Below are positions 25,257 to 33,713 of a stretch of DNA of 64,000 bases, piece by piece. Within the stretch, counting starts at the first letter, position 1; each line of letters begins with the position of its first letter. Below the pieces are notes generated by a model that had not been told where the DNA came from, did no database searches, and saw only the letters and a list, made by a program, of their open reading frames with translations. This DNA is from Hymenobacter jeongseonensis (GTDB lineage: Bacteria > Bacteroidota > Bacteroidia > Cytophagales > Hymenobacteraceae): contig NZ_JADQDQ010000008.1 of NCBI RefSeq assembly GCF_015694725.1, positions 184,586-248,585 on the forward strand. The letters run 5' to 3'. The position numbers were made by a program, and so were the translations under genes.

Positions 25257-25882
25257 AGGGAAATCAAAAGAAGTCGGCGAACTGCCGTCAAAAATACCGG
25301 AATCAGCGAGGAGCGCAACAAATTACAATTCCAGGCAGAGCTGGAAAGTTCCCAATTTTTTTAGCTACTTCAGGGGTTTCGCACAGCCTGCAACTAATCG
25401 CAAACGCTGTCCTGAATCAAATAACGGCATTAAATCACAAACCGCAAACTAATATCAATAGCCAATTCGGCTGTGATTTACATTCCAGCAAGCTGGACAA
25501 TTAATCCAAACCTCGCCAAACGAAAAAAGCCCGAGCCAAAGGCCCGAGCTTTTCCGTGGAATGTGCCGACTAGTCTACCCCTAGGCGGCGGTTCAAACCT
25601 ACGCAAAAAAACCAACAATGCAAAATGCCGAACTTTCTCGAGTAAAATATTTTAGCCTTGCCTAGGTCTCTAAATAAAAAAGGCAACGGCCATGGCTTGT
25701 GTCAATCTGATACTAAAACAAGCCTTGTTATTGATAATGTTAAATTATTTATTGCAATATAAATACAAATTATTCTACCAGAAACATCGCAAATAATCAA
25801 TTATTTGGTTCTTGTAAAAACATAATTGCAAAAATTGAATCACGCGAAAGTGATATTGACAATAATCAATTAACGGTTCAGC
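25257..25882. other. 626-bp gene-poor gap between parC and the TPR kinase gene
   Basis: No convincing gene. It holds the parC upstream region, the hairpin at 25525-25553, and from about 25680 a strongly AT-rich stretch. That stretch has a 12-bp direct repeat AATAATCAATTA (25792-25803 and 25861-25872) and a 34-codon open frame at 25692-25796 coding for a hydrophobic, Lys-ended peptide that has no further support. Confidence 0.6.
25525..25553 (-). terminator. Hairpin terminator in the parC/kinase gap
   Basis: A 13-bp stem with two mismatches (25525-25537 with 25541-25553, loop AAA) followed on the minus strand by T6. It lies 330 bp after the kinase stop on that strand. Confidence 0.65.
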
Positions 25883-27934
25883 TTAAATGGTTGGCAATGG
25901 GACAGCTATCCGCACGCCGAAGCCGGTGCGAGTCCCATCGGCGGCCAAGACGGGTCCGGTAGTGGCGGCTCCACCAATAGCATTGGCTCGAGCGTCAATG
26001 TGGGCCAACCCCTGCCCGGCCCGCAAGTCCAAGCCGGCTTGGCCGCCGGCAGGAACGGACTGGCCATTGTCGATGACATCAATGATTAGCTGAGGCCCCT
26101 CGAGCCGAATGCGAATAATGACCTGCGTGGCATGAATTGCGTGCTTGAGAATATGCTGCAGGCTTTCCTTGTAAATCAGGTACAAGTTGCGGCGCAGGCG
26201 GGTGTGTAGCCGCACCGTGGCGGCTACCTCGGGAGCTTCAAGCACAACTTCGATGCCCCGGGAACACAGCAGTTCGTGGGCATATTCCCGCATGCGGTTC
26301 AGTAGCTCGGCCAGGTAATCTTGTTGGGTGTCGAGACTCCACACCACGTCGTTGAGCTGGCGCACCGCGGTGCGGCTGGCTTCCGACAGCCGGCTGATTT
26401 GCAGGCGTTGGCCCGCGGCATCGGCTAAGCCCTCTTGCAGGAGGTTGCTTTGAAGGCTGATTTGGCGGAGCAGCGCGCCCACATCGTCCCGCAAATCGGC
26501 CGCCAGCAGCGTTCGCAACGCCGATTCGCGGGCGGACTGCCGCTGGCGAAAGCGCCACAGCAAATAACCGGCAAAGCCAATTGCAAGCACCCCAAGCCCA
26601 CTCAGACCAAGCAACTGGCGCTGCTGCCGCAACTTATCGAGCTCGCGTTCCTGTGCCTGCAGGCGCGATTGCTGCGTGAGCAGTTTGATTTGCGCCTGTT
26701 GCTGCCCCAATTCAAAGTTTAATTGCAGGGCGGCCGTGCGGCGAACCGTCGATTCGTTGAGCAGGCTATCATTGAAAGCTTTGCGGCCAATGGAAGCCTG
26801 ATAAGCGCGCGCAAAATCCTTCTCCTTCGCGTAGGCCAGCGCCAGCACCTCATTAGCCGCCCGGCTGCCCTCAACGGCCCGGACTAGTTTGCTAGCTTGC
26901 AGGCTGCGCTCGCCGTAGATAATCGCGCTATCGGACTGCCCTTGCCGCAGGAAGGCCCGAGCCAAAATCCCCTGTGCTCGGGGAATGGCCACCCGCTGGC
27001 CAGCCAGAATGGATTGCCGCAATGCGGCCGATGCTAACGCAAACGACTGAGCGAAATCTCCTTGCCGCTCACTCACCTCAGCCAAGTTCAGTTGCATGGT
27101 AAGTACCTCAGATGCATTGTGCAATTTCTGGCTCACGGCCATGCTTTGCACGTAATAGTGCCGCGCCTCAGCCCACTTTTTCTGGCTCTTGGCTACATCC
27201 CCAAGGCCGCCCAACGCCAAATTGATGCGGTCAGGATAGTCATAACGACGAGCTACCTGCAGGGCATCGAAAAGATAGTCGCGGGCGTGAGCGTAGTCGC
27301 CCAGTTTAGTAAACGTGTTACCCACCTGGATTTTCAGGTTGGTCTGAAATCGGCGGGTATTCGTGTTGGTGGGTAAGGCCAAGCCCTGAAAGCAGTGGGC
27401 CAAGCTGGCAGCGTACTGCCCTTGCTGGTCGGCTACCTGCGCCAAGCGGCCGTGGCAGCGTACCTCACCGCCTTGGTCATGCACCTTCTTAAACTCATCG
27501 CGCGATTCGTTCAGGAGCCGCACCGCCGGGCCATATTCCGCCAGGGTGATGTGGTAATCGGCCAAATCCAATAGGGTTTCGGCCACTAAATCTTTGTATC
27601 GCAGGCGGCGCGCCAGCGAAAGGGCCTCCTCTAATATCGGGCGCGCAGCCTTCACATTTTGCAGCTTGACTTCCCACGCCAAGTTCGTGAGCAGGACCAC
27701 GCGGGTTGAATCGAAATCTGAATGGTTTTCAATCAGCGCTTTGATGCTATCAATTCGATGCTGTTGGGAGTGCCACAGGCTAGACTGCGGCGGCGGAACG
27801 GCTGCCAGAGCAGTAGGCTGGCTGCTAACGGCCGCGGCCAAACGGGCTGGCGCAGCTAGAAGAACAACGCCGCCCGCGAAGATGAATAACGCCCGCACCG
27901 CCACTCGATGCCACTTCAGTAAAGGTTTTCGCAT
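25883..27934 (-). CDS. TPR sensor histidine kinase, apparently lacking the phospho-acceptor His
   Basis: A 683-residue membrane protein. A signal or anchor segment (ALFIFAGGVVLLAAPARLAA) is followed by a periplasmic TPR array (about 60-400), a coiled coil, one membrane helix near 450 (LLGLSGLGVLAIGFAGYLLW) and a HisKA_3/HATPase region of the LytS/NarX-like type. The phospho-acceptor position reads AADLRDDVGALL: Arg482 (CGG) replaces the His of the usual DLHDDVG. The ATP-binding N box reads KESLQHILKHA, with His594 where the family has Asn. The D box (DVIDNG) and a GQGL glycine motif remain. The gene is otherwise full length with no frameshift, so it looks like a maintained pseudokinase rather than a decayed gene. 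No response regulator is adjacent. It sits between parE and parC, both on the same strand. I infer a signalling role through partner proteins; catalytic loss is a prediction. Confidence 0.82.
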   Translation of the reverse strand: MRKPLLKWHRVAVRALFIFAGGVVLLAAPARLAAAVSSQPTALAAVPPPQSSLWHSQQHRIDSIKALIENHSDFDSTRVVLLTNLAWEVKLQNVKAARPILEEALSLARRLRYKDLVAETLLDLADYHITLAEYGPAVRLLNESRDEFKKVHDQGGEVRCHGRLAQVADQQGQYAASLAHCFQGLALPTNTNTRRFQTNLKIQVGNTFTKLGDYAHARDYLFDALQVARRYDYPDRINLALGGLGDVAKSQKKWAEARHYYVQSMAVSQKLHNASEVLTMQLNLAEVSERQGDFAQSFALASAALRQSILAGQRVAIPRAQGILARAFLRQGQSDSAIIYGERSLQASKLVRAVEGSRAANEVLALAYAKEKDFARAYQASIGRKAFNDSLLNESTVRRTAALQLNFELGQQQAQIKLLTQQSRLQAQERELDKLRQQRQLLGLSGLGVLAIGFAGYLLWRFRQRQSARESALRTLLAADLRDDVGALLRQISLQSNLLQEGLADAAGQRLQISRLSEASRTAVRQLNDVVWSLDTQQDYLAELLNRMREYAHELLCSRGIEVVLEAPEVAATVRLHTRLRRNLYLIYKESLQHILKHAIHATQVIIRIRLEGPQLIIDVIDNGQSVPAGGQAGLDLRAGQGLAHIDARANAIGGAATTGPVLAADGTRTGFGVRIAVPLPTI

Positions 27935-28026
27935 TCAGCTTGGCAATAATCAGATAAAGGTAATATTGTTGAGGTTGAACAAAACGTCTACCCGATTAGC
28001 CCTTCATAATTTATTACTTAAATGCA

Positions 28027-28064
28027 ATAATGCGCTGCTCGGCCGTTGCCAAACAGCGCATTAT
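28027..28064. terminator. Hairpin downstream of parE
   Basis: An 11-bp perfect stem (ATAATGCGCTG 28027-28037 with 28054-28064) around a 16-nt loop, 25 bp after the parE stop. The following sequence lacks a T run, so it may be a processing or stability element rather than a terminator. Confidence 0.4.
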
Positions 28065-28089
28065 AACGCTACTGAACGGCATGATAAAA

Positions 28090-30033
28090 TTAAACTATTT
28101 CCACTTCCAGCACTTCCGCTGCCGGCAGTACATCACTGGTAATCAAGTCTTTTTCGAGGCGAAGATTATCGATGATAAAATTCTGGCGGTCGGGCGTGTT
28201 TTTACCCATGTAGTAAGTGAGCACCTGCTGAATGCTGCGGTCCGACTGCAGAATAACGGGCTCGAGCTTGATGTTTTCGCCGATGAATTTGCCAAATTCT
28301 TCCGGCGAAATCTCCCCCAGACCCTTAAAACGCGTGATTTCGGGGTTTTTGCCCAGCTTACGCATGGCGGCCTGCTTCTCCTGCTCGTTGTAGCAGTAAA
28401 TGGTTTCCTTCTTGTTGCGCACCCGAAACAACGGCGTTTCGAGGATGAAGACGTGGCCGTTGCGGACCAAGTCGGGGAAAAACTGCAGGAAAAACGTGAG
28501 CAGCAACAGGCGAATGTGCATGCCATCGACGTCGGCATCGGTAGCCACTACCACGCGGTTGTAACGCAGGTGCTCAATGCCTTCCTCAATGTTGAGCGCG
28601 TGCTGCAGGAGGTTTAATTCCTCGTTCTCGTACACGATTTTTTTCTTCAGGCCAAAGCAGTTCAGCGGCTTGCCGCGCAGGCTGAACACGGCCTCTAGCT
28701 CCACGTTGCGGCTCTTGGTGATGCTGCCCGAAGCTGAGTCGCCTTCGGTGATAAAAAGCGTGGTGAGCAATTCTTTTTCGGCGCCGTCCTTGGCATTCTC
28801 GCCCAAATGGAAGCGGCAGTCGCGCAGCTTGCGGTTGTGCAGGTTGGCTTTCTTGGCGCGCTGGTTGGCTAGCTTTTTCACGCCGGCCATGTCCTTGCGC
28901 TCCCGTTCGCTCTGCTCGATGCGCTTGCGCAGCGCCTCGGCTACCGCCTGGTTTTTGTGCAGGTAGTTGTCCAGGTGCTCCTTCACAAAATCGAGAATGA
29001 AGCCGCGCACCGAGGGGCCGTCCTCGCCCATGTTCACACTGCCGAGCTTGGTTTTGGTCTGGCTCTCGAACACCGGCTCCTGCACCCGCACCGAAATGGC
29101 GGCAATGATGCTGGCCCGGATGTCGGCCGCGTCGTAATCTTTCTTGTAGAATTCGCGCACGGCCTTCACCACGGCTTCGCGGAATGCCGCTAAGTGAGTG
29201 CCGCCCTGTGTAGTATACTGGCCGTTCACGAAGGAGTAATACTCCTCGCCGTAGTCGTTGCCGTGCGTCATGGCCATCTCGATATCCGCCGCCTTGAGGT
29301 GGATAATGGGGTAGCGCAGGTGCTCCACGTCGGCCTTGCGGGAGAGCAAATCGAGCAGTCCGTTTTCGGAATAATACTTCTGCCCGTTGAAGTTGATGGT
29401 CAGGCCGGCGTTGAGGTAGACGTAGTTCCAGATTTGATTTTCGAGGTACTCCGGGATGAAGCGGTAATTCTTGAAAATTGTGTCGTCGGGCTGGAACGTG
29501 ACCAGCGTGCCGTTGCGCTGGCTGGTTTTTTGGGGTTTGGGGTCGCTCACCAACTTGCCCTGGGCAAACTCGGCCGACTTCAGCACGCCTTCGCGCACGC
29601 TTTGCACCAAGAAATAGCCACTGAGGGCGTTCACGGCTTTGGTGCCCACGCCGTTCAAGCCCACGGACTTCTGAAACACCTTAGAATCGTATTTGCCGCC
29701 CGTATTGATTTTACTCACCACGTCCACCACCTTGCCCAATGGAATGCCGCGGCCGTAATCCCGCACCTGCACCCGGGAATCCGAAATCTTAATATCGATG
29801 GTGCGGCCGTGGCCCATCACGTGTTCATCGATGCAATTATCGACCACTTCTTTCACCAACACGTAGATGCCGTCGTCGTAAGCGGAGCCATCGCCCAGCT
29901 TGCCGATGTACATACCCGGACGCAGCCGGATGTGCTCGCGCCAGTCCAGCGAGCGAATGCTGTCTTCGTTGTAGCCGTGGTCGGCGACTTTAACCGCCAC
30001 TTCGGCGGCTTCGGTCAGGGATTCGTCGTTCAT
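28090..30033 (-). CDS. parE: DNA topoisomerase IV subunit B
   Basis: A 647-residue ATPase subunit of topoisomerase IV. The GHKL ATP site shows LVKEVVDNCIDEHVMGHG near 60, RDYGRGIPLG near 95, and KINTGGKYDSKVFQKSVGLNGVGTKAVNALSG; the TOPRIM domain that helps DNA cleavage shows FITEGDSASGS and VVVATDADVDGMHIR. The end is the ParE-type tail with VLTYYMGKNTPDRQNFI. Bacteroidota ParE proteins share this form. The ATG at 30033 was chosen from the usual length; the frame is open to 30075 but the extra part is unlike the family. It diverges from the AI-2E family permease gene. parC follows on the same strand after the pseudokinase. Confidence 0.94.
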   Translation of the reverse strand: MNDESLTEAAEVAVKVADHGYNEDSIRSLDWREHIRLRPGMYIGKLGDGSAYDDGIYVLVKEVVDNCIDEHVMGHGRTIDIKISDSRVQVRDYGRGIPLGKVVDVVSKINTGGKYDSKVFQKSVGLNGVGTKAVNALSGYFLVQSVREGVLKSAEFAQGKLVSDPKPQKTSQRNGTLVTFQPDDTIFKNYRFIPEYLENQIWNYVYLNAGLTINFNGQKYYSENGLLDLLSRKADVEHLRYPIIHLKAADIEMAMTHGNDYGEEYYSFVNGQYTTQGGTHLAAFREAVVKAVREFYKKDYDAADIRASIIAAISVRVQEPVFESQTKTKLGSVNMGEDGPSVRGFILDFVKEHLDNYLHKNQAVAEALRKRIEQSERERKDMAGVKKLANQRAKKANLHNRKLRDCRFHLGENAKDGAEKELLTTLFITEGDSASGSITKSRNVELEAVFSLRGKPLNCFGLKKKIVYENEELNLLQHALNIEEGIEHLRYNRVVVATDADVDGMHIRLLLLTFFLQFFPDLVRNGHVFILETPLFRVRNKKETIYCYNEQEKQAAMRKLGKNPEITRFKGLGEISPEEFGKFIGENIKLEPVILQSDRSIQQVLTYYMGKNTPDRQNFIIDNLRLEKDLITSDVLPAAEVLEVEIV

Positions 30034-30221
30034 TGGGGCAACTGTTGTCCAGGTTTTAGGTAAAATAACGCACAAAATAGCAGCAGGGCAAGAAATATTG
30101 CCAGCTCTTTTAGCATCTTCTCACTAATTTATTTAGTTTCCAACACCGCTTTCCAGGCTCCGGTTCACTCGCAATGCTTCGGCCCATTGCATCATCTCCA
30201 CTCCCCTCTCACTCCTTACTT

Positions 30222-31415
30222 ATGTTTCCTCCTCTAATCAACCGCGGCTCGCCGCATTCCAACGTATCTCAGCAAAGCGGAGCGCTGACCGAAGCCAAGC
30301 TGGCGCCGGTGATACACTACACATTTTTGCTAATTGGCCTGTCGCTGCTGGTTTTTGTGCTGCACAAGCTCGACGGCATTCTGCTGCCGCTGTTCTTTTC
30401 GGCCTTGCTTTCCACCCTGCTGCTGCCCTTGGTGAGCAAGCTGGAAGCGCGGGGCTGGCCGCGGTCCATCGCCATTCTCGCAACCATTCTGCTCCTGATT
30501 GGCGGCATTGCCGGGTTGGTCGTGGTATTCGGCGCGCAAATCATGGATTTACGGGCCGAGTTGCCCATGATTCAGCAAAAGCTGGTGACGTTTTTCGACC
30601 AAGGCCAGAAGTGGCTGCACGACCGGTTTGGCATGCGCGTGATGAGCAAAGACGAGCTGATTGACTCTTCGCTGAGCTCGGCCAAAAAGTCGGCCGGCGG
30701 CTTTCTTGGCAGCACCATCAGCACCACGGCCGGGGTGCTGAGCGTGCTCACGCTGGTGCCCATTTATATTTTCTGCTTCCTGTATTACCGCGACCATATG
30801 CGGCAGTTCATGTTCCGCTTCGTGTCGCCAGACAAGCGCACGGCCGTGCTGCATACCATGGACAACATTCAGAGCGTGGTGCAGGCCTACATCACGGGGC
30901 TGCTCATGGTGATTGTGATTGTGGCGGTGCTCAATGGCATTGGGCTGTTGCTGCTCGGGGTGAAGTTTGCCATCTTTTTTGCCATTTTCGCTTCGGTGCT
31001 GGCGGTTATTCCCTACATCGGTATCCTGGTAGGCGCCACCATTCCGGCCCTGATTACACTGGTCGAGACCGGTTCCCCAAGCAAGGCGGCCGCGGTGGTG
31101 GGCGTGTTTGTGTTTGTGCAGTTTCTGGAAGGCAACTTCATCACGCCCATGATTACCGGCTCCAAAGTGAGCATCAATCCCATGGCAGCCATTGTGGCCC
31201 TCATCTTGGGAGGCGAGTTGTGGGGCACGCCGGGCATGATATTAAGTATCCCGCTTGTGGCCGTACTCAAGGTTGTGTTTGACTCGAACAAAACGACCGA
31301 ACCCTGGGGATTTTTGCTGGGCGACGTCACGGACGGTGACGACAGCAAAAAGGACACTTCGAGCAGCAAACCGGGCTTTTTTGGCAAAGCCTGGCACATG
31401 ATAAAGCGCATGTAG
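30222..31415 (+). CDS. AI-2E family transporter (TqsA/YdiK-like permease)
   Basis: A 397-residue integral membrane protein of the AI-2E/TerC-like permease family. Membrane helices appear at about 30-48 (FLLIGLSLLVFVLHKLDGILLPLFFSALLSTLLLPL spans two), 82-104, 175-195 (STTAGVLSVLTLVPIYIFCFLYY), and four to five in the C-terminal half (AYITGLLMVIVIVAVLNGIGLLLLGV, VLAVIPYIGILVGATIPALITL, MAAIVALILGGELWGTPGMILSIPLVAVLKVV). The VIPYIGILVGATIPALI segment is characteristic. Members export autoinducer-2 or act as sodium/proton antiporters; substrate here is unknown. The ATG at 30222 puts the first helix near residue 30. Its C-tail is charged (DDSKKDTSSSKPGF). Confidence 0.8.
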   Translation: MFPPLINRGSPHSNVSQQSGALTEAKLAPVIHYTFLLIGLSLLVFVLHKLDGILLPLFFSALLSTLLLPLVSKLEARGWPRSIAILATILLLIGGIAGLVVVFGAQIMDLRAELPMIQQKLVTFFDQGQKWLHDRFGMRVMSKDELIDSSLSSAKKSAGGFLGSTISTTAGVLSVLTLVPIYIFCFLYYRDHMRQFMFRFVSPDKRTAVLHTMDNIQSVVQAYITGLLMVIVIVAVLNGIGLLLLGVKFAIFFAIFASVLAVIPYIGILVGATIPALITLVETGSPSKAAAVVGVFVFVQFLEGNFITPMITGSKVSINPMAAIVALILGGELWGTPGMILSIPLVAVLKVVFDSNKTTEPWGFLLGDVTDGDDSKKDTSSSKPGFFGKAWHMIKRM

Positions 31416-31506
31416 AAGCTGGACTTTAACCTTATTTTGTGTAACCAATAACTGATGGCGGCAGTATTTACAGGAAATATATCTTCCACCAACCATCCTT
31501 TATGCT

Positions 31507-31977
31507 ATGGCAACACCGAATGAAAAAACCGTCCGTGCTTACAATGACTTGGTTGAAATCAACAAGTCGGCAACCAAAGGCTACCAGGAAGCTGCCGAGG
31601 GTGTGACCAATCCCAAAATCAAAACGGAACTGAGTCGCCTCTCGCAGCAGCGGGCCCAATTTGCGTCCGAACTGTCGCAGCAGGCCAAGCAGTTTGGGGT
31701 AAATGTGAACGAGAGCGGCACCCTGGAAGGCGCCATGACAGATGCTGCCGCCGCCGTCCACCGCGGCTGGATTAACATTAAATCGGCCATTACGGGCCAC
31801 GACGACAAGGCCATCCTCAACGAGTGTGAAACTGGCGATGCCACGGCCCTAAAAGCCTACGAAACGGCCCTCTCAGCTGACTTGCCCATGCAGGCCAAAA
31901 GTGTAATTGAGCAGCAGCGCAGTCAGATTCTGAACGCCAAAAACATGGTAACCCAGCTGAAAGGCCAGGTTAAGTAA
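31507..31977 (+). CDS. DUF2383 / PA2169-type four-helix-bundle protein
   Basis: A 156-residue all-helical cytoplasmic protein with the pattern of the PA2169/DUF2383 family: NEKTVRAYNDLVEINKSATKGYQEAAEGV, then RLSQQRAQFASELSQQAKQFG, GTLEGAMTDAAAAVHRGWINIKSAITGHDDKAILNECETGD and a final long helix. The fold is ferritin-like, and members are often induced by envelope or general stress, but their biochemical role is not known. It lies 91 bp after the permease gene on the same strand, separated by sequence without a terminator, and ends at a strong hairpin. Confidence 0.8.
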   Translation: MATPNEKTVRAYNDLVEINKSATKGYQEAAEGVTNPKIKTELSRLSQQRAQFASELSQQAKQFGVNVNESGTLEGAMTDAAAAVHRGWINIKSAITGHDDKAILNECETGDATALKAYETALSADLPMQAKSVIEQQRSQILNAKNMVTQLKGQVK

Positions 31978-32041
31978 TGTCAAGGCCGTACTGTTGGCCC
32001 GCCTAAGTTGCGGACTTGCTTTCACTGATTAATATTCCTCG

Positions 32042-32072
32042 AAAAGGCCGTCCTATTGGGGCGGCTTTTTTC
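32042..32072 (+). terminator. Terminator of the DUF2383 gene
   Basis: A GC-rich stem with one bulged G (AAAAGGCCGTCC against GGGGCGGCTTTT, loop TATT) followed by a T run, 64 bp after the stop codon. Confidence 0.75.
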
Positions 32073-32138
32073 TTGTGCAACCTTCTGCCCGGCTAAGTTT
32101 GTTAGTCTTTCTTCTGACCACTATCCCGGCCCTGCGAT

Positions 32139-33623
32139 TTGTACGCCATTATTGACCTTGAAACCACCGGCGGGCAGCCCACCCAGGACCGCATCACCGA
32201 AATAGCCATTTATATCCACGACGGCGAGAAAATCGTGGACGAGTACGCGACCCTGCTCAACCCGGGCCGGGCGATTCCGCCGTTTATCACCCAGCTCACG
32301 GGCATCACCAACGACATGGTGAGCGATGCCCCCAAGTTCCATGAAGTGGCGCGCAAGGTGGTGGAAATGACCGAGGGCTGCGTGTTTGTGGCCCACAACG
32401 TGCGGTTCGACTACTCCTTTTTGAAGAAGGAATTTGCTGACCTCGGCTACAATTATTCGCGCAAAACCTTGTGCACGGTGCGCCTAAGCCGCTCGCTCAT
32501 TCCCGGCCAGCCTAGCTACAGCCTGGGCAAGCTGTGCCAGAACATCGGGATTACGCTGGAAAACCGCCACCGCGCCGCGGGCGATGCCCATGCCACGGCG
32601 GTGCTATTCGGCCGGCTGCTCAAAATCACGCAGGATAGCGAAGCGGTGCAAAACGGGCTTCCTCCGGCCGACACTCTGGCGCGGGTGGATGCCCTGGCAC
32701 CGGCCGGCCGCCGCCCCGATGGCACCAAGGGACCCTCGCCCAAGCGCGTGGCGGCGGTGCAGGAAGCCATTCGCACGGCGCTGATTCCGCCGCTCGTTTC
32801 GCCGGCTTTGGTGGCCAGCCTGCCGCAGGCCACGGGCGTGTACTACTTCCACAACGAAGCCGGCGAGGTGATTTACGTGGGCAAGAGCATCAACATTTAC
32901 AAGCGCATTCAGCAGCACTTTGCAGTGGACGTCAAATCGCGCAAAAGCCTGGAGTTCAAAAATTCTATTGCCGATATCACCTGGGAGCTGACGGGCTCGG
33001 AGTTGGTGGCGCTGCTCTACGAATCGCACCTGATTAAACAGCTCAAACCGGCTTACAACCGACAGCAGCGGCGCTCGGTGTTTCCGGCCGGCATCTACCT
33101 GCGCATTGATGAGCAAGGCTACAAGCGCCTGGCCTACGGCCGCGCCGATGCCCGCAACGCCGAAATTCCCATCATTGCGCTGGGCAACCAATACAAAGCC
33201 CAGGGTTTTCTTTACCACAAAGTGGCCAAGTACAACCTTTGCCAAAAGCTGTGCGGCCTTTACAAAACGCAGGGCGCGTGCTTCGACTATCAGGTGCACC
33301 GCTGCCAGGGCGCCTGCGTGGGCCAGGAGGCGCCGGAGAGCTACAACTTGCGCGTGGACGAAGCCATCGACAGCATCAGCTACGAGCACGACACGTTCGT
33401 GGTAATTGGCGCGGGCCGCACCGAACTGGAAAAGACCATTGTGCTGGTCGAGAACGGCAGCTACCGCGGTTTTGGGTACGTCGACGAAACGTTTTCGGCT
33501 CGCAAACTGGCCGATTTCCGCGATGTAATTAAGCCTTTCACTGATAACAAGGACATCCAGCAAATTATCCGGCTGCACCTGCGCACCAGGCACAAAGGCG
33601 AGCGGGTGAAGGTATTTGGGTGA
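32139..33623 (+). CDS. DEDDh exonuclease fused to a GIY-YIG (UvrC/Cho-like) nuclease domain
   Basis: A 494-residue protein. Residues 1-165 form a DnaQ-like 3'-5' exonuclease with Asp6 and Glu8 in DLETTGG, then HNVRFDYSFLKKEF and HRAAGDAHATA, the DEDDh metal ligands. After a linker, a GIY-YIG endonuclease domain starts at residue 233 (GVYYFHNEAGEVIYVGKSINIYKRIQQHF) with the downstream Glu in LLYESHLIKQLKPAYN. A Cys-rich stretch follows (LCQKLCGLYKTQGACFDY, HRCQGACVG), resembling the metal-binding region after the nuclease domain of UvrC. The arrangement suggests a repair or structure-specific nuclease, not the replicative epsilon subunit. Translation starts at TTG 32139, since the sequence begins directly with the MYAIIDLETTG strand and no in-frame ATG lies nearby. 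Confidence 0.83.
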   Translation: MYAIIDLETTGGQPTQDRITEIAIYIHDGEKIVDEYATLLNPGRAIPPFITQLTGITNDMVSDAPKFHEVARKVVEMTEGCVFVAHNVRFDYSFLKKEFADLGYNYSRKTLCTVRLSRSLIPGQPSYSLGKLCQNIGITLENRHRAAGDAHATAVLFGRLLKITQDSEAVQNGLPPADTLARVDALAPAGRRPDGTKGPSPKRVAAVQEAIRTALIPPLVSPALVASLPQATGVYYFHNEAGEVIYVGKSINIYKRIQQHFAVDVKSRKSLEFKNSIADITWELTGSELVALLYESHLIKQLKPAYNRQQRRSVFPAGIYLRIDEQGYKRLAYGRADARNAEIPIIALGNQYKAQGFLYHKVAKYNLCQKLCGLYKTQGACFDYQVHRCQGACVGQEAPESYNLRVDEAIDSISYEHDTFVVIGAGRTELEKTIVLVENGSYRGFGYVDETFSARKLADFRDVIKPFTDNKDIQQIIRLHLRTRHKGERVKVFG

Positions 33624-33650
33624 TTTGAAAGCTAACGCTTACTGCTGCCT

Positions 33651-33702
33651 AAAATCAAAAAGCGGCCCACCGAATGAATCCGGTGGGCCGCTTTCTGATT
33701 TT
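33651..33702. terminator. Bidirectional terminator between convergent genes
   Basis: A 22-nt-arm hairpin (33651-33672 with 33681-33702, one small mismatch zone) sits between the exonuclease gene on the plus strand and acs on the minus strand, with A-rich and T-rich feet suited to both directions. Confidence 0.85.
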
Positions 33703-33713
33703 GGCGGAGCTGC

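Noticed and set aside
25560..25610. tRNA-like T-arm sequence (GGTTCAAACC) suggesting a tRNA or attachment site
   Set aside because: No acceptor, D or anticodon arms can be paired on either strand around it.
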